NCBI RefSeq assembly: GCF_012849215.1
Contig: NZ_CP051682.1
Location: 1,178,001 to 1,242,000 of the forward strand
Origin: Mucilaginibacter robiniae
GTDB taxonomy: Bacteria; Bacteroidota; Bacteroidia; Sphingobacteriales; Sphingobacteriaceae
Length of the DNA stretch: 64,000 nucleotides
Reading direction: 5' to 3'
The stretch's first letter is position 1; every line of letters begins with the position of its first letter. Both the position numbers and the translations under genes were made by a program. Shown piece after piece: positions 55,200 to 63,592 of the stretch. Below the pieces are notes generated by a model. The model did not search any database. It had not been told where the DNA came from and saw only the letters and a program-made list of their open reading frames with translations.

Positions 55200-56258
55200 T
55201 TAACTATTCAATATTGGTAATGGAAAAGGCCCTTGCTTAACCTTTTCTAGCGTAAAACCAAAGGTTGAACCTAAACCTTCGGTACTACGCACATTGATAG
55301 TTTGCTGGTGAGCTTCTACAATATGCTTTACAATGGCCAGCCCTAAACCTGAGCCGCCAATCTCACGCGAGCGGCTGCTATCGGTACGGTAAAAACGCTC
55401 AAACAAGCGGGGCAAGTTCTTTTCACTAATGCCCATCCCATCGTCGGTTACTTCAACCAGTATCTGATCATGCAAATCAAAAAAGCTTACTGATGTACTT
55501 CCTCCCTGATTACCGTATTTAAATGAGTTATCAATCAGGTTCACCAATACCTGTGTAATTTTTTGCCGGTCTGCATTTACTAAATAAGGTTCATCGTATT
55601 TTTGCTTAAACACCAGCTTGATATTGTGCTGTTTGGCTTTGAACTCCATGGTTTCAAAAACCTCTTTAATCAGGTCATTAACTCTGAATTTTGTGTAATT
55701 AATAGGAATTTCTCCAGATTCCAGCTTTGATATTTCATCCAGATCTTTAATCAAATAACTCATTCGATCTACATTTCGTGCAGCTTTCTGCAAAAACTGC
55801 ATAGCCATATCTTTATCTTCTAAATCATCATCAAGTATGGCTTCAATGTAACCTTGTATAGCAAATAGTGGTGTTTTAAACTCGTGCGAAATGTTAGATA
55901 GAAACTCCCGTCTGAATTTTTCCTGACTGCGTAATTGCTCAATCTCTATCTTTTTTTCACTAGCCCAGTTTTTCACTTCCTGCTCTACATCGCCAATCGG
56001 ATCAATACTTACCGATTCGCTTAAGGCATCGCGCAAGTCACGCCCTAGTTTAAGACTATGTATTTGTTTGTAAATGAGCTTAATTTTAGAATAAACGTAT
56101 TTTTCAATTAAATAATAAAAAACAATGAAGCTGGTTATAAACGATATAGAAAACGTAACAGCCATATCATACCAGCTATGTTTAAAATAATAATTAACAA
56201 TAGACAGGGTAATAGCTACTGCTAAAGCATTAATAAAAACCAGTACACTTAATTTCAT
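55200..56258 (-). CDS. sensor histidine kinase (PhoR-like)
   Basis: A 352-aa inner-membrane kinase with two N-terminal helices (about 1-22 and 32-50), a linker, and the kinase core: H-box NISHEFKTPLFAIQGY, N-box LVNLIDNSFKYG, G1 DDGMGI and G2 GGSGLGLAIVKHI. No periplasmic sensor domain of size is present. Its position before DUF47 and PiT on the same strand suggests phosphate sensing. The usual partner response regulator is not beside it. Confidence 0.92.
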   Translation of the reverse strand: MKLSVLVFINALAVAITLSIVNYYFKHSWYDMAVTFSISFITSFIVFYYLIEKYVYSKIKLIYKQIHSLKLGRDLRDALSESVSIDPIGDVEQEVKNWASEKKIEIEQLRSQEKFRREFLSNISHEFKTPLFAIQGYIEAILDDDLEDKDMAMQFLQKAARNVDRMSYLIKDLDEISKLESGEIPINYTKFRVNDLIKEVFETMEFKAKQHNIKLVFKQKYDEPYLVNADRQKITQVLVNLIDNSFKYGNQGGSTSVSFFDLHDQILVEVTDDGMGISEKNLPRLFERFYRTDSSRSREIGGSGLGLAIVKHIVEAHQQTINVRSTEGLGSTFGFTLEKVKQGPFPLPILNS

Positions 56259-56267
56259 ACCACAAAA

Positions 56268-56969
56268 CTATGGTTTATAAATGATTACCTGCCAACGGAA
56301 AGCCCATTTCCATTTAATGCTATAATGTGTGATACCAGCCTGTGCCAACAGGTGTTTTAGTTCTGATTTTTTAAAGCTTCGCTTAACTGACAATAGCCCA
56401 TCATGATAAATCATGGGGTTACGCACTACTACTTTGGCTATAACTGCCAATGAATAATATAATAGCCAATGCCGGTGCAAATCGGTAATAATTACACCTC
56501 GCTTGGCAGTGCGGTACATTTTTTTAACCAGCGCTATCCAAGCCTCATCTTCAAAGTGGTGAGTAAATAAGCTGGATAAGATAATATCAAACTGATTATC
56601 TTGTAATCCATCACTCATTACATCGGTAAGCTGATAATGAATATTGGGATAAGCCGCCGTTTCTTGTTGGGCAAAGCTGATGGCTGCCGGGGCTGCATCA
56701 ATGCCGGTAAGTTGCAACGGTAGCTTACGTTTAGCTGCCCAGCTGGCAATGGCTTTCAAAGCATCACCACCACCACAGCCCCAATCACTAATGGTGTTAC
56801 CAGCTTGTACCGGAAACTTTACTAAAGCCTTAATGAGAGTTTTATGTCCGCCAAACCATGCGTTGAGGTTACCTAAACCTTTTAATACCGGATTAAGCTC
56901 ACTGGCAGGTAAGGCAAAATCATCCATCAATTCATCAACACCATTGATACGCTTGGCTAAGTTTAGCAT
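56268..56969 (-). CDS. class I SAM-dependent methyltransferase
   Basis: A 233-aa methyltransferase with the AdoMet loop ISDWGCGGGDALKA, an acidic residue after strand 2 (LTGIDAAPAA) and ILSSLFTHHFEDEAW. It lies 9 nt from the kinase gene start and 93 nt after the FAD gene. Its substrate is unknown; the neighbours make an O- or C-methylation of a polyketide product possible. Confidence 0.87.
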   Translation of the reverse strand: MLNLAKRINGVDELMDDFALPASELNPVLKGLGNLNAWFGGHKTLIKALVKFPVQAGNTISDWGCGGGDALKAIASWAAKRKLPLQLTGIDAAPAAISFAQQETAAYPNIHYQLTDVMSDGLQDNQFDIILSSLFTHHFEDEAWIALVKKMYRTAKRGVIITDLHRHWLLYYSLAVIAKVVVRNPMIYHDGLLSVKRSFKKSELKHLLAQAGITHYSIKWKWAFRWQVIIYKP

Positions 56970-57062
56970 GATGTTTTACTCCTCCTAACGTTATCTGAAA
57001 TAGATGAATTGAATGCTATAATGAATAGTAATATATTCTGCATAACTGTTTATTTTTCTACC

Positions 57063-58220
57063 CTAACCTCGTTGAAGTTCATGAGCAGAATTTAAATAAA
57101 ATGGTTTGCCATGTGTCTGCTTCATCACCAAGCGAGTTACTGCTGGTACATGATTAAGGGTTTGAATAGCCCAGTGCATTAGCCTATTACTGCCGAACAA
57201 GCGTTGCAGTTGCCGGCCTACCCACAGTCGATGAGCAAACTGGTTGTTCCAGGCATGGCGATAAGCATTCTCTAAAGCTAAGCGCTGTTGCCCTGTAAAA
57301 AACCTGCCGGACTGATAATGTTGTGGAATGATTTCCGCCAAAAGCTTGGCCGAATGGATAGCCATAGTCATGCCATTACCGCATAGCGGGGCTATCATAC
57401 CAGCGGTATCGCCACTCATTAAGATGTGTTGCTCCACAGGTTTCTTTTTCTCAAAAGATATTTCGTTTATTACCTCTGGCTTATCCATGAGCAGCTCTGC
57501 ATTTCGGAAGATTTCTTTTTGATAAGGATTTTGGTTAATAACCTTTTCTTGTAAAGCATCCAGACTACCCTGCTTGCGCAAATCATTACGATGCGCTAAT
57601 GAACAGATACAATATTGATTGCCTTCTACTTTAGATACACCACAGTAACCGTTACGAAAAGTATTCAATTGAATTAAGTCATCCGGGAAATTTATTCGGG
57701 CATGTACCTTAATTCCTACATACGGACTTCGGCGATAAAAAAAAGCACGATGCAGTTTACTATCTAAATTTGATCGTTTGCCGAAAGCGCCAATTACCAA
57801 CGGCGCTGTCAGTTTATCGTTATGTGTAACCACTTCAAAAAGGTTATTCACCAATCGCATATCGTCCACACGGGTATCAAGCAGAAACTGTACGCCTTCG
57901 GCCTGCGCTTTTTCGTACAAGTAATTATCAAAAGCATAACGGCTCAGGCCAAAGCCGCCTAAATCTAACGGTTGCTTAAATATTGCGCCAGATGTGGCTG
58001 TAACTTCTAACCGCTGAATACTTGATGCACCTAATAGACTTACATCAATATCCAACTCTTCTAAAAATGGTAGTACTTCGTTAGAGATATATTCACCACA
58101 AACCCGGTGAAAAGGATAACTTTTACGTTCAATTACAGCAACCTGCAAGCCGGCGCGGTTCAGCAGTAAGGCGTTGAATAAGCCGGCCAGTCCGCCACCT
58201 GCAATAATAACATCGCTCAT
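57063..58220 (-). CDS. FAD-dependent oxidoreductase (geranylgeranyl reductase-like)
   Basis: A 385-aa flavoenzyme starting with the FAD loop VIIAGGGLAGLFNALLL, the motif FHRVCGEYISNEVLP and the late FAD-contact GDTAGMIAPLCGNGMTMA. This is the geranylgeranyl reductase-like/lycopene-hydroxylase-like group. It starts 11 nt after the T3PKS stop and is probably one operon with it, so it may oxidise the polyketide product. Confidence 0.9.
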   Translation of the reverse strand: MSDVIIAGGGLAGLFNALLLNRAGLQVAVIERKSYPFHRVCGEYISNEVLPFLEELDIDVSLLGASSIQRLEVTATSGAIFKQPLDLGGFGLSRYAFDNYLYEKAQAEGVQFLLDTRVDDMRLVNNLFEVVTHNDKLTAPLVIGAFGKRSNLDSKLHRAFFYRRSPYVGIKVHARINFPDDLIQLNTFRNGYCGVSKVEGNQYCICSLAHRNDLRKQGSLDALQEKVINQNPYQKEIFRNAELLMDKPEVINEISFEKKKPVEQHILMSGDTAGMIAPLCGNGMTMAIHSAKLLAEIIPQHYQSGRFFTGQQRLALENAYRHAWNNQFAHRLWVGRQLQRLFGSNRLMHWAIQTLNHVPAVTRLVMKQTHGKPFYLNSAHELQRG

Positions 58221-58231
58221 GTGAAAGAAAA

Positions 58232-59344
58232 TTACTGCATTTTAAGCGCCATGCCCTCAACCGTCAAACCAGGGCCAAAAGCATAGCTTACAATATTATG
58301 CCCGCTTAGCTTACCCGAATGCATCATCTTCTGCAATACAAACAAAATAGTAGCCGACGACATGTTACCGTACTCACGCAACACCTCATATGCAAAAGCA
58401 TTACTTTCCTCCGGTAGTTCCAATGCTTCTTCTACGGCTTCCAGAATTTTCTTGCCGCCGGGATGAATGGCGTATGAACCAACTTGCTCTGTTGTCAGAT
58501 TAGCTTTACTTAACAAGCGTTCGGTAACGCCTTTGATATGTTTTTTAATTTGCTTTGACACTTTAGAAGTTAGCTTCATCTCAAAGCCTGTATTACCGAT
58601 GAACCAGCCCATTTCGTTACGGCTTTCGGACATAAATTCTGAATAAAAACTTTCCAGTTCCAAACCGGGTTGTGTGCCTAGCTTATGTTCGGTATTTTCA
58701 ATCAGCGCAGCGGCTGAACCATCAGAGAACAATGAATTAGCTACCCAATTGTCCAAGGTGTTGTGTTTTTGAAAATGTAGGGTACACAGTTCTGTGCTCA
58801 CCACCAATACTTTAGCAGTTGGATTAGCCCTGCAAATATAATCGGCTGTTTTCAGGCCGTTAATAGCACCATAACAGCCCATAAAATTAATACAGATACG
58901 TTCGGTAGTACGAGGCAGTCCTAACTGCTCTACCAAATCAATATCAAGTCCCGGCGCATACATGCCGGTACAACTTATAGTAACAATATGAGTAATTTGC
59001 TGAATGATATGCTCATCAAAGTTTTTCAGACATTTATTTACAGCCTGTATTGCTATCTGCACTGCTTTTTCCTGATATAGTTTCAGGCGTTTTTCGGTAG
59101 TTACAAAAGGCTCTAGATCAGGCGTAGGTTCAAAAAACTGGTAATTAGCACGGGGTACATGCGGATTAAAATCATCTACAGCAGTGTAGCGGTAATCAAT
59201 CCCTGAATTTTCATAAATACTTTTCAAGCGCAAGGCATGATCAGGATTGAGATTGAAAGCATCAACCATAAATTGATAAGCATCCTGCTGCGTTACCCGG
59301 TTAACCGGATTGGCCGTACCTATCGCACTAATACAACTCCCCAT
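58232..59344 (-). CDS. type III polyketide synthase
   Basis: Chalcone-synthase-like enzyme of 370 aa from the ATG at 59344. Catalytic residues are present: Cys in FMGCYGAING (near 156), His in YAIHPGGKKI and Asn in EYGNMSSATI. The product could be an alkylpyrone or alkylresorcinol made from fatty acyl starters with malonyl-CoA; the exact product is not shown. It sits between YceI and the FAD enzyme. A longer frame to 59356 is unlikely as it would overlap the YceI stop. Confidence 0.92.
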   Translation of the reverse strand: MGSCISAIGTANPVNRVTQQDAYQFMVDAFNLNPDHALRLKSIYENSGIDYRYTAVDDFNPHVPRANYQFFEPTPDLEPFVTTEKRLKLYQEKAVQIAIQAVNKCLKNFDEHIIQQITHIVTISCTGMYAPGLDIDLVEQLGLPRTTERICINFMGCYGAINGLKTADYICRANPTAKVLVVSTELCTLHFQKHNTLDNWVANSLFSDGSAAALIENTEHKLGTQPGLELESFYSEFMSESRNEMGWFIGNTGFEMKLTSKVSKQIKKHIKGVTERLLSKANLTTEQVGSYAIHPGGKKILEAVEEALELPEESNAFAYEVLREYGNMSSATILFVLQKMMHSGKLSGHNIVSYAFGPGLTVEGMALKMQ

Positions 59345-59355
59345 ATTATAAATCA

Positions 59356-59889
59356 CTATTTGCTGACATCCACATTCAGCACAATGGTAGCTTCATTGGC
59401 CAGCACCATGCTTTTACCGCCAATACCAAAATCGGCACGGTTTATTTTAAAGCTACCTTTAAATAAACCCATATTGGCAGTTTCTATATAAGTAAAAGGT
59501 ACTTCAACTGCTTTTGTTTTGCTTTTAATGGTAACATTAAACAAGCCTACATAGTTGTTACCACCTTTATATTTAAACGAGGTTGACTTCATAGTAATTT
59601 TCGGATAGTGCGCTACATCAAAGTAATCTTCCGCTTTCAAATGGTTATCACGCATAGAATTATCTGAATCTAATGTATTCACATCTACTGTAGCTTCTAT
59701 GCTGCTGGCGGGTAAATTGGCTTTATCAAAGTTAATGTTGGCCTCCAAACCATTAAACTTACCACTGGTGTTAATACCCATATTCTTAATCTCGTAAGTA
59801 ATGGATGATTTAGTTACGGCTTGCTTGTTTTGTGCCAAAGTGCCCAATGATATTAAAAGTGTTATCGCTGCAAAAAATAGTTTTTTCAT
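59356..59889 (-). CDS. YceI family lipid-binding protein
   Basis: A periplasmic protein of 177 aa from the ATG at 59889, with signal peptide ending TLAQ. The YceI fold is seen in SSITYEIKNMGINTSG, VDVNTLDSDNSMRDNHLK and YFDVAHYPKITMKSTSF. YceI proteins bind isoprenoid or long-chain lipids. It is 11 nt upstream of the T3PKS start, so it may carry the polyketide or its precursor. This role is inference from gene order. Confidence 0.9.
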   Translation of the reverse strand: MKKLFFAAITLLISLGTLAQNKQAVTKSSITYEIKNMGINTSGKFNGLEANINFDKANLPASSIEATVDVNTLDSDNSMRDNHLKAEDYFDVAHYPKITMKSTSFKYKGGNNYVGLFNVTIKSKTKAVEVPFTYIETANMGLFKGSFKINRADFGIGGKSMVLANEATIVLNVDVSK

Positions 59890-60072
59890 GATTCCAGAAT
59901 TATAAGTCAGGCTAAAAATACTATTTATACTGACAGGTTGGGTGTTATTCAATTTACAAGGGTATCTATTTTATGGCTCACAAAAAACTGGGCAATAACG
60001 CTAAGCTGAAATAATTTTTATCCTATTCTGAAAAGTGTTGTTACTTTGCATTTATCCAAAAACTATCTGTTT

Positions 60073-61221
60073 ATGAAAAAACTCTTATGGGCTTTGTTGC
60101 TATACCCTGTGTTATTGCAGGCACAAAACAAGCCGGCTGATAATAAACCGGCAGTAAAAAGCTATGATTTACTGGTAGGTACTTATACTACTGGTGCTAG
60201 TAAAGGTATTTATGTATACCGTTTTTATACAGAGCGCGGCCGACTGGCTTACCTGAACGAAATTGATGGTGTTGATAATCCTTCCTATTTATGTGTATCC
60301 GACAATCACAAATTTATTTATTCGGTAAATGAGGTGGGTGATGATCGGAAGGGTAGCGTAAGTGCCTTTTCGTTTGAACCCAAAACAGGTAAAATTGACT
60401 TTATTAACAAGCAGCCATCGGGAGCTGGGCCTTGCTATATTTCGGTAGATAAAGCGCAGAAAAATGTTTTTTCGGCTAATTATGCGGGTGGTAGCCTAAG
60501 TGTGTTCCCGCTAAATGCTGACGGCTCTTTAAAACCGAGTACCGAAACGCTGCAAGATCAGGGCCAAGGACCGAATAAAGAACGCCAAGATAAGCCCCAT
60601 GTACATACAGCTGTATTAACCCCAGATGAAAAGTACGTTATGTTTACAGACCTGGGTACTGATAAGGTGAATATCTACCGATATAAAGCCTCAGCCCGAG
60701 TACCGCTTAGCCCATCTGCTCCAGCTTACATTAGCGTTGATGGTGGTGAAGGCCCCCGACATATTGATTTTACCCCTAACCATAAATACATGTACCTGAT
60801 TACCGAAATGGGGGGACATATTTATGGATACAATTATGATGATGGCAAATTAAAACACAATCAAACAGTAAGTATTGTACCTGACGGCTATACCGGACAA
60901 GTAGGCGCTGCTGATATTCATGTATCTCCTGATGGCCGCTTTTTATACGCCACCAATCGGGGTGATGCTAACGAAATTATTGTTTATTCTATTAACCAAG
61001 AGGATGGTCAGTTAAGTGTTATTCAGCATATCGCTGCTCAAGGTGCTACACCACGTAACTTTGTCATTGACCCTACCGGTAACTTCCTGCTGGTAGCCAA
61101 CCAGAAAGGTAACAATATTGTGGTATTCAGAATTGATAAAATAAACGGACGACTTATTTCAATCGGAGTAAAAATTGATGTAGATAGCCCAGTTTGTTTA
61201 AAGTTTGTACCCGTTAGCTAA
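60073..61221 (+). CDS. secreted lactonase family protein (beta-propeller)
   Basis: A 382-aa seven-bladed beta-propeller of the 6-phosphogluconolactonase (Pgl/YkgB) type, with a signal peptide ending LLQAQ. Blade motifs include GTYTTGASKGIYVYRF, GAGPCYISVD, PHVHTAVLTPDEKYVM and HVSPDGRFLYATNRG. The signal peptide argues against the cytoplasmic pentose phosphate step; the periplasmic substrate is unknown. It stops 25 nt before IS copy 2. Confidence 0.9.
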   Translation: MKKLLWALLLYPVLLQAQNKPADNKPAVKSYDLLVGTYTTGASKGIYVYRFYTERGRLAYLNEIDGVDNPSYLCVSDNHKFIYSVNEVGDDRKGSVSAFSFEPKTGKIDFINKQPSGAGPCYISVDKAQKNVFSANYAGGSLSVFPLNADGSLKPSTETLQDQGQGPNKERQDKPHVHTAVLTPDEKYVMFTDLGTDKVNIYRYKASARVPLSPSAPAYISVDGGEGPRHIDFTPNHKYMYLITEMGGHIYGYNYDDGKLKHNQTVSIVPDGYTGQVGAADIHVSPDGRFLYATNRGDANEIIVYSINQEDGQLSVIQHIAAQGATPRNFVIDPTGNFLLVANQKGNNIVVFRIDKINGRLISIGVKIDVDSPVCLKFVPVS

Positions 61222-61233
61222 GCCATAGCCGAC

Positions 61234-61246
61234 TTTAAATAAGAAA
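61234..61246 (+). repeat. left half of palindrome split by IS copy 2
   Basis: tttaaataagaaa is the reverse complement of tttcttatttaaa at 62979-62991. Without the IS they would join into a perfect 26-bp palindrome between the convergent lactonase and lipoprotein genes. Confidence 0.85.
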
Positions 61247-62978
61247 GAGGCCGTCTCATAAGTCAAATATGAGGCGGTTTTTTATTTAGTTATGATTTTT
61301 GGTTGGAAGGTTGAGTGAAAGATGTCAGCAGCCGTTTAAGAACCGGGGATTGATTCTAACAGGTTCTAAAAGTCTATAAAAAGCTTGTTTTCAGGTTTTC
61401 CATTTTCTTAGGTTATGTGCGATGGATAATAAGCCGATTTCGACCTCGGCCTTGGACATCCCTTTCAGCAGGAATCGTCTGAAGCCATGGTTATGCTTTA
61501 ATTGGGCGAATACCGGTTCCACATCGGCCGGCCTTCGTTTCCTGAGGTTGATACCCTGTTCTGTATTCAACCGTTCTTTGGCTGCCTGTTTATGTTGTCT
61601 TAGGCTGTGGTTGATCTCAACGACCCGGTTACCCTGTGTAGTATGGCAAACACCACGCATCGGGCAACCTTCACAGTTCTGGGCACGGTAACGGCTGATC
61701 AGTTGTACAAAACCAGATGAAGTGACTCGCTGACCGTTACCGATATGCGCCATCCATTGACCTATCGGACAAACAAGGTAATTCTCCGCTTCGTTATAAT
61801 GCAGGCTGTCGTTACTGAACGCTTTGATACCGTCCTTTTGTTCCTTATCGAACGTATTGTATTTGATGTAAGCCTCAATGCCTTTTCGCGCTAACACACC
61901 GTAGTTCTCATCCGATCCGTAGCCGGCGTCGGCAACAATGGCTTTGGGCAGGTCTTTATATAAGGCTTGGTATTGTTCAATATGGGAAGACAAGGTTTGG
62001 TAATCGGTTGAGGTTTGATGCAGGGTATAATTAAGGATGAATTGCTCCTGGGTGGATATCTGCAGGTTATAGGCCGGCTTAAGTTGTCCGTTCAGCATAT
62101 GGTCTTCCTTCATCCGCATGAAGGTGGCATCCGGGTCGGTCTTTGACATGCTGTTACGGCCGGCTAATAACTTTTCCTGCTCGTCATACCGTGCCAGGCT
62201 CTCCGGCCAGTGCTTCTTTGCGTAGTTCAGCTTTTGCTTTACTTTTTTGTCTACGTCTTCTTTATCATCTAAGGCTGCATTGATCTTTGAGATGGTTTCC
62301 TTTACTTTCTCCGGGTTGATCTCACTATATTCCAAGGGCGCTGTATCTTTTAGTTCTTCGGCGGCAATGCTTTGCGCATAACCCCACAGTTCATCAAGCT
62401 GGGCTTTCATCTTATCTTTATTCGCCTTGATGTTTTTGCCCCATACGAAGGTGTACTTGTTCGCCGCTGATTCGATCTTGGTACCATCAGTAAAAACGGC
62501 TTCTTTCAAGGATACGATACCTTCCTGCTCGAGCAGCAACACGATTTGTGAGAAGATCTGCTTTAAGACGCCTGACAACTTCTCGCTGCGAAAACGGTTG
62601 ATGGTGTTGTGGTCGGGCTTTTTCATCCCTAAAAGCCACATGAAGTGTACGTTCTGCGCGGCCTGTTCTTCCAGTTTGCGTGAGGAATAAGTATTGGTCA
62701 GATAGCCGTAAACCAGCAGCTTCAGCATCAGCCGGGGATGGAAACTTGACGCCCCGCCGCCTTTGTACTTCCGGTTGATCGGTTTGACATCTACCGCGTC
62801 CACGACCTGTTTAACGATACGGACCGGATGACCTGTCGGTACCAGTTCCTCCAGTTTGTACGGTAAAAACGTTAACTGGTCTGGATCATATTCCTTAAAG
62901 ACTATCTTGCCTCCCATGCCTTTAAGATACAAAAATCTCCTTAAAACAACAAGAGACTGTCCCTTATGAGACAGCCTC
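61247..62978 (-). mobile_element. IS1182-type insertion sequence, copy 2
   Basis: Also 1,732 bp and same orientation as copy 1, with the same terminal repeats (gaggccgtctcataag / gaggctgtctcataag). Comparison shows identical DNA across the transposase gene and most of the ends. The only differences I see are in the leader before the ATG (about 62930-62942). The direct ends of the host sequence form a perfect inverted repeat rather than a direct duplication. Confidence 0.93.
61391..62917 (-). CDS. IS1182 family transposase, copy 2
   Basis: Same 508-aa protein as copy 1 from the ATG at 62917, intact. A TTG at 62930-62932 would add MYLKG; in copy 2 an AAGGAG lies 4 nt before it, but copy 1 has no such frame, so the shared ATG is preferred. 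Confidence 0.95.
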   Translation of the reverse strand: MGGKIVFKEYDPDQLTFLPYKLEELVPTGHPVRIVKQVVDAVDVKPINRKYKGGGASSFHPRLMLKLLVYGYLTNTYSSRKLEEQAAQNVHFMWLLGMKKPDHNTINRFRSEKLSGVLKQIFSQIVLLLEQEGIVSLKEAVFTDGTKIESAANKYTFVWGKNIKANKDKMKAQLDELWGYAQSIAAEELKDTAPLEYSEINPEKVKETISKINAALDDKEDVDKKVKQKLNYAKKHWPESLARYDEQEKLLAGRNSMSKTDPDATFMRMKEDHMLNGQLKPAYNLQISTQEQFILNYTLHQTSTDYQTLSSHIEQYQALYKDLPKAIVADAGYGSDENYGVLARKGIEAYIKYNTFDKEQKDGIKAFSNDSLHYNEAENYLVCPIGQWMAHIGNGQRVTSSGFVQLISRYRAQNCEGCPMRGVCHTTQGNRVVEINHSLRQHKQAAKERLNTEQGINLRKRRPADVEPVFAQLKHNHGFRRFLLKGMSKAEVEIGLLSIAHNLRKWKT

Positions 62979-62991
62979 TTTCTTATTTAAA
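62979..62991 (-). repeat. right half of palindrome split by IS copy 2
   Basis: Partner of 61234-61246. The match stops after 13 bases. Confidence 0.85.
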
Positions 62992-63004
62992 AACATCATG
63001 CTGA

Positions 63005-63496
63005 TTATTGTTTAGTAAAAGTATAAACTACATACCCTGTACCATTACCTAAATTAACCGGCGATTTCAGTGTCATGTTACGTCCATCGTTGTTGCTTAC
63101 TAACAGGCGATAACCGGTATCTACATTCTTAGCTTTATCACCTTGGTATATTTTCTTGAATTGAAACATCTGCCCAGCTGCGTCGCCGTTATAAATTGAC
63201 CAATAGATAGTTTGTGAGGTACCATTATTCAACGTGTAAATGCCGTTTCCGCTATTGGTAAGCCTCCAGGTACTACCCGTAAATGCAGCAGGCGGTGCCT
63301 GATCAAATACGGTTGTTACCGCACTCTGTACTATACCCTCATAACTTACCTGATTGAGTACCCAGGTGCCGGTAAATTTACCACGTGATACATTAACTGA
63401 GCTGTTGGCTGATGACAGGTTTTTTGATCCTGAACAGGAAGCCAATGTAATAGCTATACCTAAACAAAGTAATGCGAATTGAAGTATTTTTTTCAT
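63005..63496 (-). CDS. lipocalin-like lipoprotein
   Basis: About 163 aa from the ATG at 63496. Lipoprotein signal ends in LASC. The rest is a beta-barrel-like sequence beginning GKFTGTWVLNQVSYEG and ending TGYVVYTFTKQ, which fits lipocalin-like proteins common in Bacteroidota. Binding partner unknown. It is convergent with the lactonase gene, with the IS between. Confidence 0.7.
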   Translation of the reverse strand: MKKILQFALLCLGIAITLASCSGSKNLSSANSSVNVSRGKFTGTWVLNQVSYEGIVQSAVTTVFDQAPPAAFTGSTWRLTNSGNGIYTLNNGTSQTIYWSIYNGDAAGQMFQFKKIYQGDKAKNVDTGYRLLVSNNDGRNMTLKSPVNLGNGTGYVVYTFTKQ

Positions 63497-63592
63497 AGTA
63501 TCAAATGTATTATTAAGGTTATAATACATCCATCCGACCTAACTTGTTTGTATTAGTGTGCTATGACTCTTTCTAATGAAGTATTCCTGAAC

